Assembly: GCA_028281865.1 (NCBI GenBank)
Contig: JANQJB010000044.1
Coordinates: forward strand, 90,917-154,916
Direction of reading: 5' to 3'
Length of the DNA stretch: 64,000 nt
DNA from: Marinagarivorans sp.
GTDB lineage: Bacteria; Pseudomonadota; Gammaproteobacteria; Pseudomonadales; Cellvibrionaceae
This document shows, in pieces, positions 9,012 through 17,132 of the stretch. Under the pieces are notes generated by a model. It searched no databases, was not told the DNA's origin, and saw only the letters and a list, made by a program, of their open reading frames with translations. Made by a program: the position numbers and the translations under genes. The stretch's first letter is position 1, and every line of letters begins with the position of its first letter.

Positions 9012-10292
9012 ATGCCACCTGTAATTCACGAGCAAAAAGTCGATTGGTTGATGTGCCACAAGTGCGGTAGCTTGCAAACCGTGATACCGGTGTCAGCAGA
9101 TTTCGAACTTCATTGCGGTCAATGTGGACATAAATTGCATGTAGGGCACGGCGCCTGGCTCGATCCGGCTTCTGCGCTCGCGCTGACCGGCTTGATACTT
9201 TTTTTTATCGCCAATGCTTTTCCTTTTTTGTATTTAAAAATTGCGGGTTTTTCGCAGGGTGCTTCGATCTTAACCGGTGTTGTAGCACTTTATGAGCACA
9301 AGGCTTATCTGCTTGCAACTACGGTTTTTGTCACTATCTTTGCCTTTCCGCTATTCGAAATTTTGGTATTGTTGTATCTGTTGATTCCCTACCGTCTAAA
9401 CCGACGCCTGCCTGGGCAAATCACGCTATTTCGTTGGCTGGTGCGAGCTCAGCCCTGGAGTATGATGGAAATATTCTTGCTTGCTGTGCTTGTCACCAGC
9501 GTCAAGCTCGGTGATATGGCACGTGTCATTCCGGGCGTTGCAATGTATGCATTTTTCGCTTTGGTCGCAATTATTTCCGCGTCTTATTGGCTGGTTGATA
9601 AACGCAATCTATGGAGCTGGCTGCACTTTAACAATTGTTTTACGCAAGTTGATGATGAGCCTATTTATGATTGCCATATCTGTGAGGCAATGATTGGCGA
9701 ATCGATAATTAATCAGTCTGGGCATTGTCCACGCTGTAATGCGAGAGTTCACAAACGCATTCCAAATAGCTTGCAGAAAACAACGGCATTGATTATCGCA
9801 GCGATTATTTTATATATTCCCGCCAATATTTTTCCTATCATGACTTTTCACACTTTTACCGGAACACGCGAAGATACGATATTTTCTGGTGTGGTTGAGT
9901 TAATTGCGCACGGTATGTGGGCGGTTGCCGTAGTTGTGTTTCTAGCTAGTATTGTGGTTCCTATTGCCAAATTGGTCATTTTGTCCTATCTCGTGATATC
10001 AGTACGTAAAAAGTCAACAAGCGCTTTGCATCATCGGGCACTTTTGTATCGCATTACCGATTGGGTTGGTCGATGGTCGATGATTGACGTTTATGTGGTT
10101 ACTTTGCTCACCGCGCTGGTGCAGTTTGGTATATTAGGTCGTGTCGAACCTGGGGGGGCGTTAATAGCGTTTGCCGCCGTTGTGGTATTGACGATGTTTG
10201 CTGCCCATTCGTTTGATTCGCGCTTAATTTGGGATGCACAGAAAGGTCCGAGTTCCAGTAATATGAGTCTTTTAAACAAAACCCAAGATTAG
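9012..10292 (+). CDS. pqiA: paraquat-inducible protein A, PqiA
   Basis: 426 residues with two copies of a module made of a zinc-ribbon-like Cys cluster and four membrane helices. The Cys pairs are C15-x2-C18 with C35-x2-C38, and near residue 221 (CHIC) with near 239 (CPRC). PqiA is the inner-membrane partner of the MCE protein PqiB in lipid transport between the inner and outer membranes. The stop codon directly precedes the pqiB ATG, and pqiC overlaps pqiB, so the three form one operon. Function of the family is established; lipid specificity is unknown. Confidence 0.93.
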   Translation: MPPVIHEQKVDWLMCHKCGSLQTVIPVSADFELHCGQCGHKLHVGHGAWLDPASALALTGLILFFIANAFPFLYLKIAGFSQGASILTGVVALYEHKAYLLATTVFVTIFAFPLFEILVLLYLLIPYRLNRRLPGQITLFRWLVRAQPWSMMEIFLLAVLVTSVKLGDMARVIPGVAMYAFFALVAIISASYWLVDKRNLWSWLHFNNCFTQVDDEPIYDCHICEAMIGESIINQSGHCPRCNARVHKRIPNSLQKTTALIIAAIILYIPANIFPIMTFHTFTGTREDTIFSGVVELIAHGMWAVAVVVFLASIVVPIAKLVILSYLVISVRKKSTSALHHRALLYRITDWVGRWSMIDVYVVTLLTALVQFGILGRVEPGGALIAFAAVVVLTMFAAHSFDSRLIWDAQKGPSSSNMSLLNKTQD

Positions 10293-11921
10293 ATGAAAGC
10301 TGCCAGCCCAGTCATACGACGTGTAAGAAAATTGTCTCCAGTGTGGGGAATTCCACTGCTCGCCTTTGTTATTGCCGTTTGGCTTGGTGTTCGCGCGTGG
10401 CAGGAAAAAGGTAAGGAAATTGTAATCGTATTTGATTCCGCAACTGGCATTGAAGTGAACGAAACAGAAGTGCGCCTTAAAGATGTAACGGTTGGAATCG
10501 TGACAAAGGTGCGTTTAAGTGACAATTTAAGTAAAGCGAACGTATTTGTTACCTTAGATCGTCATGTGTCGGCACACCTCGGCGAAGATACACGTTTTTG
10601 GTTGGTCACTCCGCGTATTAGTGTGGCAGGGGTTTCAAATTTAGGTACGCTCATATCAGGTGTTTATATTGTCATGGATCCTGGAAATAAATCCGGGACT
10701 CGCACCGCGTTTGAAGGCCTGGCGGAGCCTCCGCCGGTTCAATCAGATGATAAGGGTACGCAATATATTCTCAAAGCGGAAAGGCTCGGTTCGCTTGATA
10801 TCGGATCGCCGGTATACAATCGCCAGGTCAAAGTGGGGGAAGTGATTAATTACCATCTTGCTGACGATGGCAACAGCGTTGATATTCGGGTTTTCATTCA
10901 GTCACCGCACGATCAGAAAGTTTATACACGCAGCCGTTTTTGGAATGTCAGCGGTTTTAATGTTTCGGTTGGTTCTGAGGGGATTAAAACGCAAATTGCA
11001 TCGCTCGCTTCGTTAATCGGTGGAGGCATGGCGTTTGACAATGCTGGTTCATATGAAGTGTCAAAACAAGCGCCCAGTGATCACACTTTTTATTTGTTCG
11101 ATGATCGCGACTCGGTACTTGAAGGGCGATTTAATCTTAAATATTTTTACGTCCTCAAATTTAGTCATTCGGTGCGCGGCTTGAAAGTGGGAGCTCCGGT
11201 AGAGTTCCGGGGTATTAAAGTGGGGGAAGTTGTCGATATTGAAGTTGACACGGTCGATAATATTGGTAAGAACCTACATGTGTTTATTGCAATGGAGCCA
11301 CAGCGTTTAGATCCGGAATTAGAATTGACGCGCGAACCAGTAGATGCGTTTATTCGCAATATGGTGCAACAAGGCCTGCGCGGCGAAATGAAAACAGATA
11401 GTTTGCTCACAGGTAATCTCTATATCGAATTGTATTACGCTGAGGATCACTCTCCTGGCGAGTTTATTGCCGCAGAAAATTATGCAGAAATACCAACAGT
11501 GGATAAACCACTAGATAATCTGACGCGTCAATTTACAGATGTTGCCGAAAAAATAAATGCTGTGCCCATTGATGATATCGGTAAAGATTTATCCAATGTT
11601 CTTGCCAATATTAATAAGATTGTAACAGTGTGGGAGGAGCAAAATACTGCTGCGCGAGTGCATGGTGCGTTTGCAAATGTGGAAAAAGCTACTGCAGAAC
11701 TCGATGATACCGTTGCGGAAGCGAAAACGACATTGGCTCAATTGACGGTAACTTTAAAGAGTATCGATCATACCGTAGCTCCGGATTCGCAATTGCATTT
11801 TGAAATTATTGAAATGCTCGATGCAGTAACGGAGGCCTCTGATTCTTTTGATCGATTTGTCGAAGAACTCTATCGCTATCCCAGCTCGCTTGTTTTTGGT
11901 TTGAAAAAAGATGAAAAATAA
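10293..11921 (+). CDS. pqiB: intermembrane lipid transport protein PqiB (three MCE domains)
   Basis: 542 residues: one N-terminal membrane helix (about 18-36), then three MCE/MlaD repeats beginning near EIVIVFDSATGIEV (about 45), GSLDIGSPVYNRQVKVGEV (about 170) and VRGLKVGAPVEFRGIKVGEV (about 292). A long C-terminal helical tail follows (about 400-530). MCE proteins of this type assemble as hexamers and form a periplasm-spanning channel for lipids. The length and three-domain order match E. coli PqiB. Starts on the base after the pqiA stop and overlaps pqiC by 11 bp. Confidence 0.94.
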   Translation: MKAASPVIRRVRKLSPVWGIPLLAFVIAVWLGVRAWQEKGKEIVIVFDSATGIEVNETEVRLKDVTVGIVTKVRLSDNLSKANVFVTLDRHVSAHLGEDTRFWLVTPRISVAGVSNLGTLISGVYIVMDPGNKSGTRTAFEGLAEPPPVQSDDKGTQYILKAERLGSLDIGSPVYNRQVKVGEVINYHLADDGNSVDIRVFIQSPHDQKVYTRSRFWNVSGFNVSVGSEGIKTQIASLASLIGGGMAFDNAGSYEVSKQAPSDHTFYLFDDRDSVLEGRFNLKYFYVLKFSHSVRGLKVGAPVEFRGIKVGEVVDIEVDTVDNIGKNLHVFIAMEPQRLDPELELTREPVDAFIRNMVQQGLRGEMKTDSLLTGNLYIELYYAEDHSPGEFIAAENYAEIPTVDKPLDNLTRQFTDVAEKINAVPIDDIGKDLSNVLANINKIVTVWEEQNTAARVHGAFANVEKATAELDDTVAEAKTTLAQLTVTLKSIDHTVAPDSQLHFEIIEMLDAVTEASDSFDRFVEELYRYPSSLVFGLKKDEK

Positions 11922-12507
11922 CATATTTATTATTCGCGGGCTCGGAGTTTTTGTTGTTCTGCTTTTAGCGGGTTGCTGGGCGGCACCTGATACCCGTTAT
12001 TACACCTTGCGTGGAATTGAAAACCCGGAAGTAATACGCAAGACTGATTATCCGTATGATATTGGTATCGGCCCTGTGATTATGCCGGAAATGCTCATTC
12101 ATCCGGGTTTGGTGAGCTTGTCAAAAGACCAAGGTGTTGAAGTTTCGATGTATCGTCTCTGGGCTGGACGTTTGAGTTTAATGTTTCAGCGCGTTATGAC
12201 TGATAACGTATCGCGGATATTGGATATTGACGCTGTTTGGCCTTTTCCTTGGGATAATCGTTCGCGCCCTAAGCGGCAAGTGCGCGTGATTGTAGAAGAG
12301 TTTTTCGGTGTTATAGGTGGTGATGTTCATTTAAAAGCTAAATGGATCATATCGACAAATAATGGTGAAATACAATTATTAACACGTGGCGAAACCTTTA
12401 CTCAGCTTGCAAGTAGTGACTCTTATATGGATTATGTGGAAGCACTAAATGCAGTGCTCAATATGCTATCGGTGGAAATCGCTCAGTCGCTGTTGGAGGC
12501 GGGTTAA
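11911..12507 (+). CDS. pqiC: PqiC outer-membrane lipoprotein (ABC-type transport auxiliary family)
   Basis: 198 residues with a lipoprotein signal ending in LLAGC (Cys22), followed by the family's DTRYYTLRG stretch. PqiC anchors the PqiB needle at the outer membrane. The gene overlaps the end of pqiB by 11 bp, which implies coupled translation. Nothing odd in length or composition. A 20-bp tandem duplication follows its stop codon. Confidence 0.9.
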   Translation: MKNNIFIIRGLGVFVVLLLAGCWAAPDTRYYTLRGIENPEVIRKTDYPYDIGIGPVIMPEMLIHPGLVSLSKDQGVEVSMYRLWAGRLSLMFQRVMTDNVSRILDIDAVWPFPWDNRSRPKRQVRVIVEEFFGVIGGDVHLKAKWIISTNNGEIQLLTRGETFTQLASSDSYMDYVEALNAVLNMLSVEIAQSLLEAG

Positions 12508-12510
12508 CTT

Positions 12511-12550
12511 TGCATGGTGTATAAATAATCTGCATGGTGTATAAATAAGT
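12511..12550. repeat. 20-bp tandem duplication
   Basis: TGCATGGTGTATAAATAATC at 12511-12530 is followed at once by TGCATGGTGTATAAATAAGT at 12531-12550; 18 of 20 bases agree. It sits between the pqiC stop and the end of the convergent membrane protein gene, and looks like a slippage duplication with no evident function. Confidence 0.85.
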
Positions 12551-12560
12551 CAATAGCGAG

Positions 12561-13163
12561 TTAACTTTCTAGCTCCTCTTGCAAGGCATAAAGCTGAGCT
12601 AAAATGGGTTCTATTTTTGTTTTGGCGTAATGGCGATTTAGTATATAGATACCAATAAAAAAAATTACACAGCCCCCCCAGTAAAGAAGTAATTCAATGT
12701 CAGGTATAAAACTCTGCGTTCTTTGCGAGTAGCCTCCGTAAGAAGAAAAAAGAATCGCGACAAAGGCAGGGCTTAGATACCATTTGGCGATTGAGTTGTG
12801 CAATTTAATTTCTTTTTCCCTTTTTTCGATTTGAATTTTAAGCTTAGACGATAAAGTCCAGTCGTCGGGAGTTGATACCCTGCGAGACCAGATAATGTTT
12901 CCTGCAACAAAAACACTGCAAGCGATCATTGCGAACATGCCGAGATGAAACAGCGGACTTAGTTCATTAAAAGGTAGCCAAATAAACCAAGCGATGCAGA
13001 CAACCACAGCAATACTGATACAGGCAAATAATTCTATTGCCCAACTCACTTTAGTTCGCCGATCAAATTTTTCAATGCTAAGTCTTATACGGTTAAAATT
13101 TAATGTATTGTCTTTCATCGTAAGCTCTTTTTTCCATGTATCTTTTAGTTCATCAAGCTGCAT
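12561..13163 (-). CDS. four-helix membrane protein coupled to an ECF sigma factor
   Basis: 200 residues. A short charged N-terminus (LDELKDTWKKE) precedes four hydrophobic segments at about 41-60, 72-92, 128-145 and 157-176. The start ATG overlaps the sigma-factor stop by one base (TAATG) and has a CGGAGG ribosome site inside the sigma gene, so translation is coupled. That position is the one usually held by an anti-sigma factor, which suggests the role, but no zinc-binding anti-sigma motif (HxxxCxxC) or other recognised domain is visible. Function unknown. Confidence 0.75.
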   Translation of the reverse strand: MQLDELKDTWKKELTMKDNTLNFNRIRLSIEKFDRRTKVSWAIELFACISIAVVVCIAWFIWLPFNELSPLFHLGMFAMIACSVFVAGNIIWSRRVSTPDDWTLSSKLKIQIEKREKEIKLHNSIAKWYLSPAFVAILFSSYGGYSQRTQSFIPDIELLLYWGGCVIFFIGIYILNRHYAKTKIEPILAQLYALQEELES

Positions 13164-13639
13164 TATGTAGCCTCCGTATATCGAAGGGTAAAAGCTTTTT
13201 TCAAGCGGGCTATGCGTACCTGAATCGCGTTTACCGGGCTGCCCAATACTTCTGCCATCTCCTCTCCAGTTAAGCCATCGAGATACATCATCAATACTGA
13301 TGTGTCGATTTCGTTGAGCGATGAAATAAAATCTTCAAGAATTTCTGCCGGATCTCGCTCAGCAAAAGTTTGCTCTGATTGCTTAAAAACCCTAATTTTA
13401 TTTTCGCCCTCTCGCTGTTTAACTACTTTGCGTAAACGTGTCATAGCGGTATTAAATCCGACGCGATAAACCCAGGTCTCAGGTTTTGCGTTACCTTTAA
13501 AACGATCAAAGCTGCGCCACAGCTGTTCCAGGATTTCTTGATAAAGATCCTCGACGTTTTCTTTGTCAGCATAGCGTTTGGCAATTGCGAGAATCCTCCC
13601 GCTATGATTTGCAATTAGTTGTTCAAATTCCGACGACAC
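13163..13639 (-). CDS. ECF-type RNA polymerase sigma factor
   Basis: 158 residues holding sigma region 2 (DLYQEILEQLWRSFDRF, then PETWVYRVGFNTAMTRLRK, about 30-78) and region 4 (YLDGLTGEEMAEVLGSPVNAIQVRIARLKKAF, about 118-150). No extra domains. It directs RNA polymerase to a specific promoter set. The gene is coupled to a membrane protein that may control it. Its upstream region shows no copy of its own promoter that I could recognise. Its targets are unknown; it is distinct from the FecI-like factor near 55 kb. Confidence 0.9.
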   Translation of the reverse strand: MSSEFEQLIANHSGRILAIAKRYADKENVEDLYQEILEQLWRSFDRFKGNAKPETWVYRVGFNTAMTRLRKVVKQREGENKIRVFKQSEQTFAERDPAEILEDFISSLNEIDTSVLMMYLDGLTGEEMAEVLGSPVNAIQVRIARLKKAFTLRYTEAT

Positions 13640-13948
13640 GTTGTTTTCTCTGAAATTTGATAGGTAACGCCCTTCTTTTGGAGATGCTTGGTACGCGCAA
13701 ATAACCGTGTTTATTGGTTAGTCGCTCGGTTTGATGAAAACTTACATGCTCACGGGTGCAAAGCATATTTTAATAGGGTTAACAGGCGGTGAATGGATAC
13801 GCTGCCACCACTAGGCTGGCAATGCAAACCCTTGAAATATAAGAAAATTCACATATTTTTGCCAGTATTTCAGTAGCGCGTAACTAAGTCGATAGTATGG
13901 TCTGTTTGATTGCTAGGTTTTTATGTATAAAACAAGCGAGCTATTGGT
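13640..13948. other. intergenic region, 309 bp
   Basis: Upstream of the ECF sigma gene and downstream of the acyltransferase gene, both leftward. No coding frame with ribosome site, no clear repeat or terminator seen. Likely holds the sigma-gene promoter. Confidence 0.45.
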
Positions 13949-14686
13949 TTAGTCTTCCGGGCGTATATAGATACTGGTGCGGATCCAATTTAGTAGTGAG
14001 TTATCTGCACTTAAGTATTGAGTTAGCAAGCGTTGATTTTCGTCGTAACCCACTTCGCTGCGGAAAAAGCTTTCGTTAAATAGGTGCTCTCGCTTAAGCA
14101 TGCGACGTTTGGGGTTAAGTTGTTTAATAATTTTTGCGGGATTTCCTCCGACCACGCAGTTTGCAGGTACATCGGAAACAACAATGGCGCCCGCGCCGAC
14201 GACGCTGTTTTGACCAATTGTCACCCCTTTACCGATATAAGCGTTGCGACCGACCCAAACATTTTCTTGCAGTGTTATTGGCTGACTACAACGAAAAGGG
14301 CGCACACGATTGTATAGCCCGTGCCAGTCGCTATCACTAAGAATAGCATCCGCAGCAATCATGCAGTTATCGGCGATGGAAATTGAGTTAGCACTGGTTA
14401 TTTCGACGCCCGGTGAAATCAGGCAATAATGGCCAATATCAATGGACCCTTGTTCTTGCTTGCTCGACCAGGTTGTAATTGTTGTCGGTTTTAATTTATC
14501 GCTAATAATGTGTAAATAATCACCGGCAGTGATATTGTGACCAAAAATTCGCAGCGAGCTCGGAGACGCTATCGCCGGTTGCACGCCGAGTTTATCGAAC
14601 TGTGGTCGAATTTTGTAGTCAACGTAAAATTTATTGTATCGGTATAATAGCGCCTTGATAAAATAAGGACGGTGATCTTTTCGCAC
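13949..14686 (-). CDS. left-handed beta-helix (hexapeptide) acyltransferase
   Basis: Hexapeptide repeats of the LbH fold run from about residue 90 to 185 (SIDIGHYCLISPGVEI, ISIADNCMIAADAI, ITLQENVWVGRNAYI, VTIGQNSVVGAGAIV) and end in the classic VVGGNPAKII motif of the maltose/galactoside O-acetyltransferase type. It likely acetylates a sugar or other small acceptor in the cytoplasm. A longer frame reaches an ATG at 14755, but that would overlap the divergent methyltransferase start and its first 23 residues look like antisense noise, so I use the GTG at 14686. It borders a glycan-type cluster, which suggests a modification role. Confidence 0.8.
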   Translation of the reverse strand: MRKDHRPYFIKALLYRYNKFYVDYKIRPQFDKLGVQPAIASPSSLRIFGHNITAGDYLHIISDKLKPTTITTWSSKQEQGSIDIGHYCLISPGVEITSANSISIADNCMIAADAILSDSDWHGLYNRVRPFRCSQPITLQENVWVGRNAYIGKGVTIGQNSVVGAGAIVVSDVPANCVVGGNPAKIIKQLNPKRRMLKREHLFNESFFRSEVGYDENQRLLTQYLSADNSLLNWIRTSIYIRPED

Positions 14687-14711
14687 GTGATTCTCAAGGT
14701 TTTTAGTGATT

Positions 14712-15335
14712 ATGTTTGATGAACTATTAAAGCAAGTCCGGCAACATGAAATCAAAGGTTTTTTGCCGGAAAAAGATGCACAACTTCTCTTTAATTTAGC
14801 TAGTGAGTACGCGACATTTGGTCCCTGTTTAGAGGTGGGTAGTTACTGCGGGCTATCAACTGTTTTTTTAGGTCAGGCGTGTAAAAATCAAGATGGAGTG
14901 CTTTTTGCGTTAGACCATCACCGCGGGTCGGAAGAGCACCAAGTCGGTGAGGCTTATCACGATCCAGAGTTATATGATGATGGTTTGCAACGAATGAATA
15001 GCTTTCCTGCTTTTCAAGCGACACTAAAGCTGTTCGAGTTGGAGGAAAGTGTTGTTCCGTTAGTGGCGTCGTCCCACATCGTTGCGAAGCATTGGTCGAC
15101 TCCATTGTCCATGGTTTTTATTGATGGTGGGCACAGTGAGGAGGCTGCGCTGCATGATTGTTTAGCTTGGAGCAAACACGTGACAAAAAATGGTGTGATA
15201 GCGATGCACGATATCTATCTGGATCCAAATGAGGGTGGCCAAGCGCCGTATCGTGCTCTGCAAAAATTCTTATCTCAAGGGACATTTAAGGTTTTAATGC
15301 AGCAAGACTCAATGGTGGTACTTGCTAAAAGTTAA
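14712..15335 (+). CDS. class I SAM-dependent methyltransferase
   Basis: 207 residues with a glycine-rich SAM motif (LEVGSYCGLST, about 35-45), an acidic DHHRG after the second strand and a later FIDGGHSEEAALHD (about 134-147), the pattern of the Methyltransf_24/CmcI-like group. I use the ATG at 14712, two codons after a GTG; AAGG lies 11 bp upstream. The only rightward gene of this cluster; it overlaps the convergent toroid gene by 4 bp. Substrate unknown, perhaps a cell-surface glycan or small metabolite judging from neighbours. Confidence 0.82.
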   Translation: MFDELLKQVRQHEIKGFLPEKDAQLLFNLASEYATFGPCLEVGSYCGLSTVFLGQACKNQDGVLFALDHHRGSEEHQVGEAYHDPELYDDGLQRMNSFPAFQATLKLFELEESVVPLVASSHIVAKHWSTPLSMVFIDGGHSEEAALHDCLAWSKHVTKNGVIAMHDIYLDPNEGGQAPYRALQKFLSQGTFKVLMQQDSMVVLAKS

Positions 15336-16417
15336 AGCATTTCGAGTAAGGTGCTTGGGCTTGTGAAAATGCGAGCCGCTGGGCTAATGTTTCCAAGTGC
15401 GTCGGCAGCGAGGATAACTGCGGCGGCTGTCCAACTGGTTTTTTCTTCTGGCCAAATAACCTTGTCGCGAAACACATAGCCTGTCCAGTAACCGCCGTCT
15501 TTATCTTGCCACTGGTGGATCAACTCAAATATTTTTTGTGCTTTTGTTCTCTCGTTTGCGGCGACCAAGGCAATAATTAATTCGCAGGTTTCCGCTATGG
15601 TGATCCAGGGCTCATCGTTGACGCAGCGGCAACCTAGTTTATCGACAACAAATTCGTGCCACCGACTTTCGATACGTAGTTTAGCCGCACATTTTTTATA
15701 AGCTCCACCGAGAATAGGGTAGTACCAATCCATAGCAAAACGCGCTTTGCTCTCCCAGGTGCGATCGAATCGGCTGGGTTTAGTTAAGATACATCGATGT
15801 AATTTATACCAAGCGTCGCGCCATTTTTCGGTTTTTTTGTCAAGCTTTTGTGCGGATAGAATGGCGTGTTCGAGGCTGCGCAGAATTGAACAGCACGCAG
15901 TAAATAGACTGTCGTTTTCGGCTTGGCCGCGCAAATTAAAAGCCCAGGCAATATCGCCTTCGCAATGTTGAAAACGCAGTATGCAATTTATCGCTCGTTC
16001 AACCACAGGAAATAGCCGAGATAAAAAATCAATATTGCCTGTAATTAAATAATGGTGCCAAACACCTGTTGCGATATAAGCGATAAAATTTGTCTCGCAT
16101 AAGTCGCGTGCGCTGGCAGCGCTTATTTTTTTTTCTTTGCTGGTCTCCTCGAAAAAATAAGCCGCGTGCCAAAAGCCCTCGTGCGATTGGTGTTGTGCGA
16201 GCCAGTCGTAGGCTAATTCTGCTTCATGCCAATAACCTGCTACGCTCAATGCCATAGCCGCTTCACAATGATCCCAAGGGTCGAGTTTATCATGTGCTTG
16301 CCAAGGAATCGCACCGTCATATTTTTGATTGGCGCGAATAAATTCTGCTGTTTTATTCAGGGCCTGTGGCAATAGTGTTTGTTGTTTAATTGGAGCGTTC
16401 AAAGCGTACCTAGCCAA
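15332..16417 (-). CDS. alpha/alpha-toroid protein (prenyltransferase/squalene-cyclase-like repeats)
   Basis: 361 residues without signal peptide. Repeats such as QKYDGAIPWQ (about 35), WLAQHQSHEGFW (about 72) and WQDKDGGYWTG (about 305) are QW-like turns of the alpha/alpha toroid seen in prenyltransferases and many six-hairpin glycosidases. No squalene-cyclase DxDD motif is visible, so cyclase activity is unlikely. The start overlaps the end of the next upstream methyltransferase by 8 bp. It belongs to a leftward set GT4 glycosyltransferase, methyltransferase, this gene, and may act on or bind the glycan made there. Function unknown. Confidence 0.72.
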   Translation of the reverse strand: MARYALNAPIKQQTLLPQALNKTAEFIRANQKYDGAIPWQAHDKLDPWDHCEAAMALSVAGYWHEAELAYDWLAQHQSHEGFWHAAYFFEETSKEKKISAASARDLCETNFIAYIATGVWHHYLITGNIDFLSRLFPVVERAINCILRFQHCEGDIAWAFNLRGQAENDSLFTACCSILRSLEHAILSAQKLDKKTEKWRDAWYKLHRCILTKPSRFDRTWESKARFAMDWYYPILGGAYKKCAAKLRIESRWHEFVVDKLGCRCVNDEPWITIAETCELIIALVAANERTKAQKIFELIHQWQDKDGGYWTGYVFRDKVIWPEEKTSWTAAAVILAADALGNISPAARIFTSPSTLLEML

Positions 16418-17132
16418 GATTCTTGTAATACATCACAATGCTTTTTCCCAATACAGGGTTGAGAATTTTTTCGAGGTTTTGTGTCAGCCACGGTTTTTTC
16501 ATTAAATCCCACACCAGCAAGCGATGGTATAGACGCACAAGCCATTGGCTTTCACCTTTTGTCCAATACAGACAGCGCAACCACCAATAGGGCGAGTGAA
16601 GCGCGTGAGACCAGTGGCGATGCATAAAATTAAATCCGTGCTGCTGCACTTCTCGGTTGAGCTTGTTTGCGTTGAAAATACGAACGTGGCCGCCTTCAAC
16701 TTGGTGATAGGCCTCGCTTAATTGCCAGCAAATTTTTTCTGGCCAAGCGCGAGGAACGCTCAAAGCAAAGACGCCATCTTTTTTCAATAAGCGTTTTATC
16801 TCGCGAAGAAAACCTGAATACTCTTTAATATGTTCAAGTACCTCGGAACAAATAATGACATCAAAGCTATTTTCAGCAAACGGTAATTTCATTCCATCAG
16901 CTTGAATAAAAAAACACGTCGATTGGCTGGTGTTTTCGCTGGCATAGTTGCCGAGCGTTGAATTTTTCTCTGTTGCGACAGATAAGCTTTGGAAATTAAT
17001 ATCAACAGCTAAGATGTCGATCGCAGGAAACTGAGCGCGTAGAGCGAGTGCGTGTCGACCTTCGCCACAGCCGAGGTCAAGAATTTTTGCCCCGGGTTTT
17101 AAATTTAGCGCACGTAATTTAATCGTTTCCAT
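16410..17132 (-). CDS. SAM-dependent methyltransferase (Methyltransf_11 type)
   Basis: 240 residues. SAM motif I is ILDLGCGEGRHAL (about 18-30), the acidic residue of motif II is in AVDINFQS, and FDVIICSEVLEHI (about 88-100) is the motif common to UbiE/Methyltransf_11 enzymes. The C-terminal part resembles methyltransferases found in glycan clusters. It overlaps the upstream glycosyltransferase by 14 bp and the downstream toroid gene by 8 bp, so the three are tightly coupled. Acceptor unknown. Confidence 0.85.
   Translation of the reverse strand: METIKLRALNLKPGAKILDLGCGEGRHALALRAQFPAIDILAVDINFQSLSVATEKNSTLGNYASENTSQSTCFFIQADGMKLPFAENSFDVIICSEVLEHIKEYSGFLREIKRLLKKDGVFALSVPRAWPEKICWQLSEAYHQVEGGHVRIFNANKLNREVQQHGFNFMHRHWSHALHSPYWWLRCLYWTKGESQWLVRLYHRLLVWDLMKKPWLTQNLEKILNPVLGKSIVMYYKNLG

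Noticed and set aside
14687..14755. Upstream extension of the acyltransferase to an ATG at 14755
   Set aside because: It would overlap the divergent methyltransferase start, and the added residues are antisense to that gene.
15332..16417. Squalene-hopene cyclase
   Set aside because: QW-like turns occur, but there is no DxDD motif and the length is about half.
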